Source of the DNA: Doryteuthis pealeii
Lineage: Eukaryota > Mollusca > Cephalopoda > Myopsida > Loliginidae
DNA: 64,000 nucleotides
Assembly (NCBI GenBank): GCA_023376005.1
Contig: CM042139.1
Location: 140,357,480 to 140,421,479 of the forward strand
Reading direction: 5' to 3'
This document shows, piece by piece, positions 1-11,116 of this stretch (within the stretch, counting starts at the first letter, position 1; the number at the start of each line of letters is the position of its first letter). Position numbers and translations under genes: made by a program. The notes beneath the pieces were generated by a model that worked only from the letters and a program-made list of their open reading frames with translations, was not told the DNA's origin and ran no database searches.

Positions 1-310
1 TGGCTACTCCCCTCCCCTATCAGGTAGTTCTCACCATTCATTTTTCTACCTACCCCCCTCAACTCTCTTCCCATCTGTTTCCCTCCTTATCCTTCCCAAA
101 GATGTCTCCTATAACCAATCAAATCTTTCCCTCACCACAAAACTCACCCACATACCTACTTCGCCTTTCTATAAAACACTTGTATGACCCTAATAATTCA
201 ATAAAGCAGAAGAAGCTGAGGTCAAACCTCCAGCGAAATATACTACACATTTTTGTTTGAGTTTTGTTCTTTCATTGCTTATTTTACCTCATATATATTA
301 TATATATATA
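1..310. other. Pyrimidine-rich stretch then short AT array
   Basis: Bases 1-170 are strongly C/T-rich with no convincing frame. An AATAAA hexamer lies at 200-205 and a short AT array at 293-316. It could be the end of an older repeat, but I do not recognise it. Confidence 0.4.
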
Positions 311-335
311 TATATAAAAATGCAAAAAATCGTAT

Positions 336-381
336 AACTATACTGATGAGAGGTGAAACCTCGAAACACGCGTCTATAGTT
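336..381 (+). ncRNA. Type I hammerhead ribozyme motif, copy 1
   Basis: The conserved core is complete. Stem I is AACTATA (336-342) paired perfectly with TATAGTT (375-381). CTGATGA lies at 343-349. Stem II is GAGG/CCTC (350-353 with 359-362) and GAAA follows at 363-366. Stem III is very short (AC/GT, loop ACGC) and ends at the predicted cleavage site GTC (372-374). Minimal stem III is known from hammerheads of Penelope-like elements and metazoan retrozymes. Activity is inferred from the core only. Confidence 0.85.
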
Positions 382-687
382 TACCCTATTATACGCTCCC
401 AATTTCGGTTGAGCACTCTATTTAGGAGGTATATAATTGCAAAAATTCACCGTATTCGGCTCAGCCAAATCTCACTTTGTTTACAAAGTTTGAGAACTCT
501 AGGTGAAGGTCATTTCCGCTTTGAAATATAGCGATTAAATAGCCTGCTATACTTGGCAACTGACTGTGGATGTGTGGGTAAGAGGCTTGGCGAGCGTAAG
601 TTCGTTCGGGTCTCGAACCCAGCCAGAGGCAGCTGCTAAAAATCGTATAACTATACTGATGAGAGGTGATACCTCGAAACACGTGTC
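375..687 (+). mobile_element. Retrozyme-like unit bounded by two hammerheads
   Basis: Two hammerhead motifs in the same orientation are exactly 313 bp apart (CTGATGA at 343 and 656). Self-cleavage after 374 and 687 would release a 313-nt RNA. This is the layout described for small retrozymes and Penelope-like pseudo-LTR repeats, whose monomers are ligated into circles. The interior has no coding potential but holds a tRNA-like segment (571-625). A second full monomer is absent, so this is a one-and-a-bit-copy array followed by an AT array at 701-724. The class is inferred; no reverse transcriptase is nearby. Confidence 0.65.
571..625 (+). promoter_or_regulatory. tRNA-like segment with pol III B-box-like motif
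   Basis: GGGTCTCGAACCC (608-620) resembles a B box (GGTTCGAATCC) and follows a tRNA-like run containing GTGGGTAAGAGGC. It lies about 30 bp upstream of the second hammerhead, so an internal pol III promoter for the unit is plausible. Schistosome SM-alpha elements combine a pol III-type promoter with a hammerhead in the same way. It is too degenerate to be a tRNA gene. Confidence 0.4.
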
Positions 688-694
688 TATAGTT
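649..694 (+). ncRNA. Type I hammerhead ribozyme motif, copy 2
   Basis: Stem I AACTATA/TATAGTT is perfect (649-655 with 688-694). CTGATGA is at 656-662. Stem II GAGGT/ACCTC (663-667 with 671-675) has a GAT loop. GAAA is at 676-679 and the cleavage triplet GTC at 685-687. The stem III segment ACACGTGT is fully self-complementary, which suits the dimeric cleavage reported for small hammerheads of Penelope-like elements. Differences from copy 1 keep the pairing: G357-type loop change and ACGC to ACGT. Confidence 0.87.
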
Positions 695-724
695 TACCCT
701 ATATATATATATATATATATATAT

Positions 725-1530
725 GGATAATTGGATAAGGTAATCATTAATTTATATGAAGAAATTATTTTATCAAAAGCATTCTGGAAACCTAATATAT
801 TGAGGGTAACTCACAATATTTTGACTTACTAAAAAATCTAGTTCCAATTCGCTTAAATAAAACATTAATTTTATTTTCAGCAAACTATTAATGGAAAACA
901 ATTATCATCACCATTTTCATCATCATGATTTGGTTAATACTTGAATCCGAGACGGTATGTCTAATATAGTTTATTAATACATTGTCAGCTGTCGCGGATT
1001 TTGCTGATGTTTGACTTTAGTCTCTGAAGCTTGAACATTAAACTAATCTCAAGCTGCGACGTTATTAAATATGCATTTTACTGATATCTCTTTTAGCTGC
1101 GATGCCCAGACAAATGCAAGCAGCTGTCATATCCTCGTGCTTTGGCATGTGTAGTTTTTGGCTTAAACACGGTGCAAACTATACATCATTGTCAAAAGAA
1201 TATGCAAATTAATGCGGGAAAGATATATTTAACGTTTGAATATATAAATGGCTTAAACTTCGAATTCTAAAACAAAAGCAAGTAACTTATTGTTTCAGGG
1301 CCCAACATTGGTTGAATATCAAATGTTCTTATGAAACTTTTAAAAAAGGCATTTTTTTAAAGATTGTTATACATATTATAGAGTTTCTAGCGTTTTCTGA
1401 AATAATTACTTTCAGATTAGAAACAAGGATGTAAGTATATAACGTTATCTGCATCTTTTCTTTTAAAACTTATTTCCTCTCATATTATAAAAGATCTATA
1501 ATCAAAACCCAAACTTTATCCGTTCGTATT

Positions 1531-1534
<4 letters not shown>
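725..1534. other. Unassigned AT-rich sequence
   Basis: About 0.8 kb with no open frame, RNA fold or repeat end that I can identify. Confidence 0.4.
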
Positions 1535-1607
<73 letters not shown>

Positions 1608-1737
1608 GATAATGGTATACAGTAATAACCTTATTATGATTATAACAATCACCGGTAAGTCACCTTTTCCACAAATAATAATCACCAGTAAGTCACCTTT
1701 TCCACAAATGCCATATATATATATATATATATATATA
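1535..1737. repeat. (AT)n arrays around a short tandem duplication
   Basis: A 70-bp AT array (1,535-1,604) and a second one (1,713-1,735) flank a duplicated segment. AAGTCACCTTTTCCACAAAT occurs twice, near 1,656 and 1,690. The mariner element begins immediately after the second array. Confidence 0.85.
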
Positions 1738-2635
1738 CAGGGTGTTCGGGATACATTTAACATATCTATATTTGGTTATTTCTCTCTGTAGGTTGGAGGT
1801 ATTGACGCACACTATGCATCATTTAAAAGCTTGGACCCTTCTTCATTCTTATACGTGATGAAAGATAGAATGAATGACTGGAACCCACCTGAATCATGGA
1901 AGAGAATAACATGTATCATGATGATCTGCGCCGGCCATCAAAATAAGGAGATCATGATTGCTGCCCAATGCTCCCTGAACACTGTAAAAACAATCAGGCA
2001 TGAACTGAAGAACTGCAATGGAGACTATGAGGCTGTGGCTAGAAGAAGGCAACATAACAGACGATCCGATTGCGTTCGTACAGCAGAATTCCTCGGAAAT
2101 CTGAAAAAAAAAGTGTTGGAGGAGCCTCAGATGCCTACCTGGAGTTGCTAAACACTGTATTCAAGCCCTGGATAACAAGGGTAGCCAATGGTAGGCCATA
2201 TGTATGGCAGCAGAATTCAGCCAAACCTCTGGGAAAAGTCAAAAATGGTTGTCGGCGAATTTTTACGACTACACAAGTCCCAATGTTTGGTCTTCGAACT
2301 ACCCAGATCTTAATCCCATGGATTATTATGTATGTGGCGCTGTTGTGAAATACACCAATCACCGTACCAGTACTACAAAAGCCCAGTTAATCGACAGAAT
2401 TAAGGTAGTTTTTGAGACTCTTCCCAGGGAAACTGTAACATCAGCTTGCTACAGGTTCCGGAGCAGGATTGAGGCTGTGATCGTCGCTAATGGCGGGTAT
2501 TTTGAGTGAAACTTGTTGGGAGTAGTGTAATGTCCGTGCATGTTGAATTTTTGTTTACAATCCATTATATTTTGTAGTTACCAAGCACTTTTTGTTTTTC
2601 CTTATGAAACTATCAAATTTCTCCCGAACACCCTA
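1738..2635 (+). mobile_element. Mariner-like DNA transposon, internally deleted
   Basis: Terminal inverted repeats CAGGGTGTTCGGGA (1,738-1,751) and TCCCGAACACCCTA (2,622-2,635) match at 13 of 14 positions and are flanked by TA, the Tc1/mariner target. The 898-bp interior encodes both ends of a transposase but lacks its middle. Typical mariner elements are about 1.3 kb, so roughly 400 bp are missing. It inserted at an AT array. Confidence 0.85.
1831..2509 (+). pseudogene. Mariner-family transposase remnant
   Basis: The N-terminal part (1,831-2,151) has a helix-turn-helix-like region with CSLNTVKTIRHELK and a basic RRRQHNRRSD stretch. The C-terminal part continues in another frame with GRPYVWQQNSA, then in a third frame with YPDLNPMDYYVCG and ends NGGYFE at 2,509. 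In mariner transposases the second catalytic Asp lies in a QQDSAP-type motif, here Asn, and the third in PDLNPMDY. The segment holding the first catalytic Asp is deleted at about 2,130. With at least two frameshifts plus the deletion it cannot be active. Confidence 0.85.
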
Positions 2636-2638
2636 TAT

Positions 2639-2761
<123 letters not shown>

Positions 2762-2764
2762 CAA

Positions 2765-3400
2765 AACTGACATTTCACTTTTGATATGGTAAAAACTGAA
2801 TATCCTGAATAACTAGAATTGAATCAGTCAACTCGGTTACATGACACATTGAAAAGGGGGGGGGAATAAGTCTGAGTCGACTATGATTTCGATGCATTAT
2901 CGTTCTAAAAATATTAATTTAACACAGCAAGAAATAATGAAGCAATGATGAGAAATTCTTCCACATGCAGCGTATTCTTGTCGATCTGTCAATTTCAGCT
3001 AATAACGTGTTCCACTGCCAACAAGAAAACTGGTGTTGTAAGTGATTCCGTCCAAAATTTGAATATATGCACAATTTAATTGAATTTAACTTCAAGTAAT
3101 TTCGTATACATTACGGAATACACTAATTATTTGAAAGTGTTTTAATTGAATCTGAAGATTTAATGAAAATAAATGGCTAACAATATCATCCTGTCGGTGC
3201 AGGTTATGATTTGCTGACTGTTTCCTCTATTGAGGGGTCAGGTCCCTCACCAAAAAAAGAGAGAAGTGGAGAGGACACTAAACTAAATTTGATTTCAAGT
3301 TTTAGAAATCTGCGTAGTGTGGAGTATCACTTTATCGTCATTACTACAATTTCCACGTTTATCTGGAGTGGTAAAGCCTGTTAGGGTCCCATACATGGGT
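2765..3400. other. Unassigned non-coding sequence
   Basis: I see no gene or repeat end here; a G9 run lies near 2,857-2,866. Confidence 0.4.
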
Positions 3401-3404
3401 CAAA

Positions 3405-3539
3405 TATAGGATTGGAACGAAAGTCTTGTCCGATACAAAGTAACATTTTGTTGAGTAATATTTCTAATATTCTTGTTGTCTTTATTGGTTAAATAAATAC
3501 TATTTTGTATAGGACAAGTCATTCGTTTCAAACCTATAG
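3405..3539. mobile_element. Small MITE-like element with 33-bp inverted ends
   Basis: The left end TATAGGATTGGAACGAAAG and the reverse complement of the right end (TATAGGTTTGAAACGAATG) are clearly related, and the match continues through CTTGTCC and ATACAAA. The element is about 135 bp, AT-rich inside, with no coding capacity. TA-type flanks suggest a Tc1/mariner-mobilised MITE, which is inference. Confidence 0.65.
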
Positions 3540-4190
3540 ATATGTTTGAAAATTATTTGTATTTGATATGAATACGTGAAGCCATATAACTGTAAATTAA
3601 TTCTATTAAGAATAGTTACTTGAATTGTTTACTCAGTATTATTGTTAGTTACTTGGAACCATATAAATGTGTGCAAACAAATGAAAAAATAAAATATGAA
3701 TGATTATTTGAAGCCATATACTTATTAGTATTAAATGCACTAAACCATGCATCTGTATGCAAATTAGTTATATTAGCTAGGAATAATTGATATTGTAAAC
3801 ATAAATGTACAATGGACGCGGTTCCCTAAAAACTCGACATAAAATAATCCTAAACAGGTTGTAATTCCGTTAAAATCAAGCAAAGGACCAATAAATCAAT
3901 CACCGATGACAATAATTTTCACATGGTAGGATTTGACAAAACTCTGTTTGAAGTTCGTCAAACCACGGATAAAGCATGTTTGCTTATCAACGTTATATTT
4001 TTTAAATATTTGTATGGATCAAACAGACCTTCCACTCATAGCCGATATGTTACTCCAAAATCTCATCAGAGGAATACTACTGAATTGTTGATAGAGAAAT
4101 GTGTAAGTTCGAGTGCATTTGAGCTAATCACTTTCACAACTATACATATTATAAGATAAGGAAAGCAAGAATATTTTACACATCCATTTA
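3540..4190 (-). repeat. Diverged dispersed repeat, inverted relative to 9,230-9,400
   Basis: The reverse complement of about 3,545-3,680 shares blocks with 9,240-9,390, such as GTTTGTTTGCACACA and CAAGTAACTATTCTTAAT. The rest is unassigned. Confidence 0.5.
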
Positions 4191-4690
4191 AGACAGATTG
4201 GACTACAACAATTAATGCCACCCCGGGTCTTAGTGGACAGGAGAATAATGACAATTATTCTCACATTTCTGAGATCTCCAAAACTGGAGCCTCACAATGT
4301 GATGCAGTTTCGTGTGATATCCAGGACATATCCTTTGTTTTGGTGGGAGTCTTACTCCTTTGCAGAGGACAGTCACCATATTTTAAAACTCGGTTAGAGG
4401 GCGCTTCTTTATCTTAAGTAAGGCCCGTTACATAATGTACAAGTCCAGCAATGTCGCATATTACTGAAATCAACGATACATCTATTATGAGATAAACATA
4501 TTGTATTTATGTTTGCATACACCTCATTCGTTAACCATTTTAAGCCACAGATAATTCATCATTGAGTTGACTTACGCGTAAGTTTCGTGGTTCACTTTCA
4601 CGGATGAATTACATCATTCATTTTATTAAGTAGCTCTTTTACAGATGATACCCAATAAACTGATTCTTTTCCAAAGATTGTTTCCTTTGG
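4190..4690. repeat. Possible SINE-D fragment, then unassigned DNA
   Basis: GGTGGGAGTCTTACTCCTTTGCAG near 4,340 resembles the family-D repeat at 9,525-9,560. Nothing else is recognised. Confidence 0.35.
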
Positions 4691-4880
4691 ATGCACTTCA
4701 TATTAGTATTAAACCATTCCCCCCAAAACTATGAATGAATAATAGGGAAGAATCAGCTCTTTAACTTGATATGGCGATCGATCTAGGAGAATCAAAGCTC
4801 TGAATTCAAATATGTTAACCTCTATTTAAAAATTACCTTGTGTCACATCCTGCGCGTGTGTAGGTGTTGGATAATATATA
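4690..4880 (+). mobile_element. tRNA-derived SINE (family A), 3' part
   Basis: Diagnostic family-A blocks appear in order: CTCTTTAACTTG, CTCTGAATTCAAAT, and TTGTGTCACATCCTGC near the end. The tRNA-like head is missing. The family resembles the octopus tRNA-derived SINEs in the literature; exact assignment needs a library search. Confidence 0.7.
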
Positions 4881-5059
4881 GTTCATATTAGTACATATCT
4901 TTTTTTTCCCTTATGTATCTGGAATCGTTTGTTTTTTTTATCTAAGATTTGCCCACTTGAAGCTGATTATTATAGTTTTGCTTCCATGCCATGAATTCTT
5001 TGAGAAATTTGTTAAACATATATTCTATGAAAATAGTCCTAGAATTTCTATACATTTAT

Positions 5060-5333
5060 CAGCCCCTCTGCATGAACAGGATATGACATAAGGTCAATTA
5101 CTTAAGCGGAGTTTAACATGTTTAAATTCAGAGTTTTCCTTCTAGACTGGTAACCAAACCAAGGTTAAAGAGCCTAGTTTGCCCTAATATTTACCCATAG
5201 AGTAGTTGGATGCATACATTTCCTAAGGGTATTAGCGCTATGTGAATTGCAAACAGACTCGTCCTGGATTTGAACTCGGGTTGACGAGTCCATTTCCTAC
5301 GGCTCTATCCATTACGCCACGCAGCTTTCCGGA
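5060..5333 (-). mobile_element. tRNA-derived SINE (family A), near full length
   Basis: Read on the minus strand, the head carries an A box-like TGGCGTAATGG and B box-like GAGTTCAAATCC. These are followed by the body block CTCTTTAACCTTGG and the tail block ACTCCGCTTAAGTAATTGACC. The pol III boxes and fixed body order support a tRNA-derived SINE. Confidence 0.8.
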
Positions 5334-5485
5334 CAACAATTTTTGTTTTCTTTGTTCATATTTTGTTATTTTAAATATTTGTAATGAATCTTCTTGCTCT
5401 TACTTAAAAAAAAGAAAACAACAATCATATTTCTGACCTTCATGTCAAAATTCAATTCTTTATTCGGTGCATTTACATAAGAAGC

Positions 5486-5486
<1 letters not shown>

Positions 5487-5538
<52 letters not shown>
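5487..5538. repeat. (TTA)n microsatellite
   Basis: About 17 uninterrupted TTA units. Confidence 0.97.
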
Positions 5539-5540
<2 letters not shown>

Positions 5541-5629
5541 CGTTTTTTCGTTCATCCACAAATCCTTCTGCTTGCACCTTAAATGAGGATGATAGGTCGG
5601 ACATGTAATGTCATATCTGCCTAACAAAG

Positions 5630-5770
5630 AGTTGTCCCATGCCTCCTAGTTGCGAACGTGCTGGACCTCGTCATCGTTATGAGCGAGTTCGAACTCATGT
5701 CACGTTATTACGTTCACTTTCATACTACTTCCTCATCCCAGCTATAGGTTTAATAGTGCGGCTTTTAAAT
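5630..5770 (+). mobile_element. tRNA-derived SINE (family B)
   Basis: A tRNA-like head with the B box-like GAGTTCGAACTC (5,686-5,697) is followed by CCCAGCTATAGGTTTAATAG, the tail seen in other family-B copies (20.5, 61.4 and 63.6 kb). Confidence 0.65.
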
Positions 5771-6582
5771 AACTCATTAAAGAATGAAACGCCATTAAAC
5801 AAATCTCAGAAATAAGTCGCTGTTTAGACCATTTTTTAATTACTAGTAGTTGTCGCCATTGCAAACTTTCTGCAACGTTTTTTTTAATTTTTTTTTTACC
5901 GTCTTCCATGTTACTCTCCAATCTTGGTCAATAAGCATATCTTTGCATATATGATTTCATACAGCATATCTTTGGTGTCCGATTTTGGAATAACGATAGA
6001 CCCAGCGTATATTATTTGTCAGTTATTACCGATAGAATGGGATACCCAACTTGCAGAACGTGGAGAAGAAATTCTACTCTTTCTTTCCATCTTAAATTTA
6101 AGCATTTTATCACTTTTTATATAATTCTATCTTTTTCGGATTTCGACCCCATTTCTCCTAAAATAACTGGTAAATACTCTTATCGCATTACAGAGAGATT
6201 ATTTTTTCTTTTACATCTAATTACATTTTTATTGACGGCATAGTTGTGAAAATGTTGGATATGATCTGAAAGGACTGATACTCGAGTAAACGTACGAGGG
6301 TGGGATCCACCCCAAGTAGTATGGTGGGCCAAACCCTTGCCGCTTGTGTATAAATTTCAGATTTTTGTCCTTTTTTGTCTGACTACGCAACACATTTTCG
6401 TTATCACAACGTGAGAAGCAGCAACCTGAGTCATTTGTTTATCAAAATGTCTTGGTATCGTATTAAATGACATGAAAAGGGTTGTTAGGCCGTAAAACAA
6501 ATCATCAAACCAACTAGATTACGTCATTAAAACCTGTTGCTTTTACGTTTATCATCCACAAACAAACGGAATTGTCGCTTCG

Positions 6583-6583
<1 letters not shown>
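5771..6583. other. Unassigned non-coding sequence
   Basis: Two short overlapping frames near 5,924-6,243 have no recognisable protein similarity and low-complexity composition. I would not call a gene. Confidence 0.4.

Positions 6584-6645
<62 letters not shown>
6584..6645. repeat. (AT)n array, left flank of Helitron-like element
   Basis: About 60 bp of AT repeats; a matching array resumes at 8,138. Confidence 0.95.
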
Positions 6646-8136
6646 AAAGGAGAGATTTTGGTATGTACGTGTCGACGTATAACTCCAAAACGGGTGGTCA
6701 CTCAGATTCAAAATATTGCATACACATTAAAATCCCTACAACTAAGAAACACACCAAAATTGGTTTGTGATTTCTACTAATTAAGGGATATAATTAATTA
6801 ATCAAACAAAAATCAAACAATTTTTCGAAAGCTATAGCATAGCTGCTGCTGCTGCTGCTGCTGCTTGGTATATCAGCAGAAGCTTGTCTGATGGTTTTTT
6901 CAGCTACCCGAAGAAAAAGAAGAAAGAAAGAAAGAAAGAATATCACCTTCCAGTCATTGAAAATATTAGCTACAACTATGACTAAATTTTAACGTAAAAT
7001 AAAATTCGTTTTTTTTTCCAAATCTTTAAAATATCTATTTTATAATCTTTCTAAATATTTAATTTGTATTCATTGAATTATTTTTTACAGCGTGTTAAAA
7101 TATTTTGCTTTGGAGAGCCGATTATACGAAGTAAAATCATACTTCGTATGTTTTTGAGACTAACTTTTATTGTACAATGTACACTCACTTAAATTAGATT
7201 GTTGTCATGCACAAAAAATTGTAGAAAAATGAAAATTGTTTCAAAACACACGTTTTTAAAAAAATAAGATTTTAAATGTCAATAAAAATCAGTCACCCTA
7301 TACGGGTTGTATAAATGTAAATAAATAAACAAAATGATAAAACGACTTGTTTTGTAATTAATTCTAATGGTTAAAAAAAAATCTTAATAGTTTAGAGAAC
7401 TAATGAAAACGTTTTAAAATTATATGCTTTTGAAATACTATCTTGAATTTAAGCAAAAATAGACATTGCATTCTTTTTATCGTTAAGAACTGGATTTGAA
7501 TTGTACAAAAAATTCAAAGAAATAAATTACAATGTATTTCTAACTCATTAAGCAATTAAAAACTGAATTTAAAATTGTCCCCAAATAATATTATTATTTT
7601 CAAACTGTAGTTAAACTGTCATGGGGACCACCAACAAACTTTCCGTTTTAATTTTCCGACCGTTGTGCAAGTTCAGCCAAATGAAAATATGTCTGAAATA
7701 GGGTTTTTTTTTTCATAAAATATGTTAAGGGAAATATTTTTTACGAGGTCTCCCCCACCCCGCTTATTTTATGAAATCTGAAAAAATAAAAATAAACTGA
7801 TAAAAATGTTTTTTTAATTTTTTTTCAATAAAGATAATAGTGTGAATAATTAAATCAAAAGATTTTTTTAAGTTTCCATACGGGATTTTTTTATTATTAA
7901 AAAAAAAAGTATTCTGAATTCTACTTAAAAAATGTTAATATTATGACATAAAATTATTTCAAAACACTAAAAAATTCAGGATTACATTTTTAAAATATTT
8001 TCAATGTTTTAAAAAAATCCCTAAAATAAACACTGTAATACATACATTTTCAGTGATTTTTTTAAATCTTATTTTTAAGAACCCCCTGGTGTTCCTAAAA
8101 AGCTTTTCGTCCGGTCATGGACCGGGTATTTTGTTA

Positions 8137-8137
<1 letters not shown>
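6646..8137 (+). mobile_element. Non-autonomous Helitron-like element
   Basis: The 3' end has a perfect 6-bp hairpin CCGGTC-ATG-GACCGG (8,111-8,125), a short spacer, then TTAG followed by T. Helitrons end in a hairpin plus CTRR and insert between A and T; here the terminal C is T. The left end GGAGAGATTTTGGTATGTAC and following ACGTGTCGACGTATAACTCC recur in a second copy at 15,728-16,250 that ends the same way. There is no terminal inverted repeat and no Rep/helicase gene. Inside are (CTG)8 at 6,841-6,865 and a GAAA-type tract near 6,923. The 5' TC signature is not obvious. Confidence 0.6.
8111..8125 (+). other. Terminal hairpin of the Helitron-like element
   Basis: CCGGTC pairs with GACCGG across a 3-nt loop, 8 nt before TTAG at 8,134-8,137. 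Such a hairpin marks the 3' end in Helitrons. Confidence 0.7.

Positions 8138-8196
<59 letters not shown>
8138..8196. repeat. (AT)n array, right flank of Helitron-like element
   Basis: About 58 bp of AT repeats that would be continuous with 6,584-6,645 before insertion. Confidence 0.95.
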
Positions 8197-8198
<2 letters not shown>

Positions 8199-8199
8199 T

Positions 8200-8949
8200 A
8201 AGTGCTAGTTAATGTAAAGTTTGGTCAGAATATCTTGTCACCCCTACATATTGTTTTAACGTTCATTATTTTTTGTTTTAATAATATAATATATAAGTTA
8301 TTTAAAATATCTTAACTCCAAAAATATATTTCAATATTAATGTTTTCTAGAATTTTGGGTTGTATTGTGGACTCATTTTGCCTCTGTAGAATGAAATATT
8401 CCCACCTAGAATAAGGGTACTGTGAATATAAAAGTACTTGTATATAAATATTAATTGTACGGACATTGGTATTCAAATTGGCTGCGGGAGACATAGTATA
8501 TTTAGCGTCACTGTCTCGGTTATGGTCAGATATATCCTAATGGTTTGGATGTTATTTTTATATATGCTGACAAAAAATAAACGTCTGAGTCCAAATACTG
8601 CAAAACACATGCTATGTTACTCGTCTAAATATATCACACTTTTTTTACTTCCTGACGTTTAATGCAGACGAATACGCTATCAGCATTGATGGGTTTTATT
8701 GTCTGAAAATCTTTGACATCGATTTACCGCCTAAGAACTTACCACATGCAAAGAAACAGTCATGATGAATAGCTTTTTCATTGGTTTGTCTCGTTTATTT
8801 ATCATCTTATTATTGTTGAATTTTTTTTTTACTCAACCCTCTGCATATTTTGCATTGTACGATCGGTAATCAAGTAGAAGAGGTCGAAAGATCTTACACG
8901 GATGGGCTCATGAAAGTAATGGGTCATGAGTTCAAATCGTAATGGAGGC
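8200..8949. other. Unassigned sequence, possible SINE head near 8,925
   Basis: GTCATGAGTTCAAATCG near 8,923 resembles a B box. No other feature is recognised. Confidence 0.35.
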
Positions 8950-9404
8950 TGATCATTTTTCCAACAAAATTACCAAAATTCAAATTAATTGATGTATTGA
9001 TTATTACGATATGCCAATCTGTCCTGAAATATTTTCTATTATATTTCCAGGGGCTTATATCATGTAATTAAAGTTGATTAATAGGGAGTAATATTTTCGT
9101 AGGAGGTGACAAGACTTTCGTACCTGTGTACGTTAATATCAATATTTTAGTTTAGTTGTTTCTTTAGTGTTTTTTTTTCATACGGTCCTATATAATTCTT
9201 AGAATTATATAGTTTGATGTAAGTATTTCTACTTATTAATAGTCGTTTGTTTGCACACAGTTATATAGTTTATAGTGATTAATACTAATCCTTAGTAAAC
9301 AATTATCTCTTCAAGTAACTATTCTTAATACAAATGATTTAAAGTCATATGACATGCCTATCGAATATGAATAAGTTTGAATACATTTATCTGAACGTAT
9401 ATAT

Positions 9405-9600
9405 GTGCCCTAACAGGTAATACCACTCCGAATCAGAGTGAACCTGGGAGTAATGGCAATGAAGGGGTACGACACACTCCCCGGGGCTCCATCAATGGCA
9501 ATTATGTCGTACCCAGGACACCCCTTTTGGGAGTCGGATTTACTCCTCTGCAGGGAATACAGTCAGTAGATTCTACATCCCTCTGACTGGTCCTGTAAGC
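9405..9600 (-). mobile_element. Dispersed repeat, family D (probable SINE)
   Basis: Blocks CCTAACAGGTAATACCACTCC and GAATCAGAGTGAACCTGGGAG recur at 21.5, 38.7 and 52.2 kb. A plus-strand relative at 63.2-63.4 kb carries a perfect B box GGTTCGAATCC. A SINE is therefore likely, although this copy has lost the head. Confidence 0.5.
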
Positions 9601-9659
9601 AAATTAATTATTTGTCTATTTGTGTATATCAAAACACATTTCTAACCTATGTATTTACC

Positions 9660-10030
9660 TAAAAAGGAGGATGTTTGCAAGGCGCTAATATCCTTGGTAA
9701 AGGTAGAGCGTCCCATCGTGGTGAAATGGTTTGCAAGCTAGTATTGCAGATCCATTACTTCTAAATAGTGATTTTGAGCCTCGGTTGATGCCCATACTCG
9801 CGAACTTGTGTCACATCCTACCTGTGAAAAACGGATATGAGTAAATACGAAATTGCGAAAGGTATTTCCAGTTATTCTCTTTTCATCTATTGGTAAATGT
9901 CGGATAGGCTGTACTCTTTAACCTTGATAGTAACCGAAAACGGTGTAGTAAAACGCTGAATTAAAAACTTCCCTCAAATTTGACCTCGTATCACACCCTG
10001 CTCGTACAGAAGGGTTGGGTAATACATAGG
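9660..10030 (+). mobile_element. Composite SINE, family A tail joined to another repeat
   Basis: The 3' half has family-A blocks (CTCTTTAACCTTG, then ACCTCGTATCACACCCTGCTC). The 5' half contains a segment with GAACTTGTGTCACATCCTAC, another family-A-type tail, next to a motif shared in inverted form with 50,150-50,240. This is a nested or dimeric arrangement. Confidence 0.5.
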
Positions 10031-10039
10031 TATTTAACT

Positions 10040-11068
10040 AAGTACAGACTGTTTCATATTAGTTGGAGGGAGGTTTTCTAAAGAGCGTTTTTTTAAATTT
10101 ATATGAGAATACTTTTTTTTTTATCTTGTATCTTTCTATAGTCAACCAAATTGTATTTAAGCTTGTAAACCTAATGTGTACATAAAATATTTCTTCACAC
10201 ATATTGTATACACAGTTAATTAAACATAAATGAATATAAATTTTATTCAAAGGAAATTGTTTGAATTAAGTAAATTGAAATAAAATAACCTCATTTACAT
10301 CACGGAATTGTTTATAAAATAAATAAAAACTGATTTTAATTATACAGGACAGAAGTTGGCATTAAAGGCTTGCTTGACTTAAATAGAAAAGTTGTAGAAA
10401 GTTAGGCTTTCTTCGATTATTGGTGGTGGTAATCTATGATGTGCCTGTGTAAATATGAACCTACCAGATACTTGAACTTCTTCACATAAGACGTGAAATA
10501 TATCTTTAGTTTTAAGGATAGGAGTGTGGGTTTGGGGGAAAATAAATAAGGTGCATCTTATATGCTCTCAAATGTGGTAGGGGAGGGAATTTCATGCACA
10601 TTATGAAGATCTTAATTTATATTTGCTTCTAAGCATTTAATAATTTTTAACAAGTGCCATGTTATTAAGTCTTTTACAGTAAGGTAAAAGTTCAACCATG
10701 AAAGTTATTATTTTGTTAATGTAAATTGTTTGAATTAGAACATGCTGTTGGTTATTTTCTTTACGTAATTATTTCTTGAACGCACTGCATGCAAATTGTT
10801 ATATAGTAAGGTCACGTGAGTATTAGGAAGAGAGTCCGTCGTCTAAGTACTTCAAGTGAGTTCTGCACAGAGTAATAGTGGCTAGAACCCTCGCCACTGT
10901 TAAGGTACGGGGGAGATGGGTCATTCCATTATATCACAAATATTATCTTTCTAGCTTTTTTATCTAATACATTTTTTATTTCTCGTGAAAATATTAAAAA
11001 TGATATGGTGTCATTAGTGTACACTTAATTTAATTCTTTTACAGCTTTATCTTTAGAAAGATCAATGT

Positions 11069-11070
<2 letters not shown>
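10040..11070. other. Unassigned AT-rich sequence
   Basis: No gene, RNA or repeat end that I can support. Confidence 0.4.

Positions 11071-11072
<2 letters not shown>

Positions 11073-11111
<39 letters not shown>
11073..11111. repeat. (AT)n array
   Basis: Simple AT dinucleotide repeat. Confidence 0.95.

Positions 11112-11116
<5 letters not shown>

Noticed and set aside
205..245. CTGAGGTCAAACCTCCAGCGAAA near the window start
   Set aside because: It has a hairpin followed by GAAA, but the CTGANGA box is absent and no stem I can be formed.
1485..1763. Open frame with long Tyr-Ile runs
   Set aside because: It is a translated (AT)n array. The same applies to many frames across the window, for example at 11,549, 12,287, 14,344, 42,483 and 56,349.
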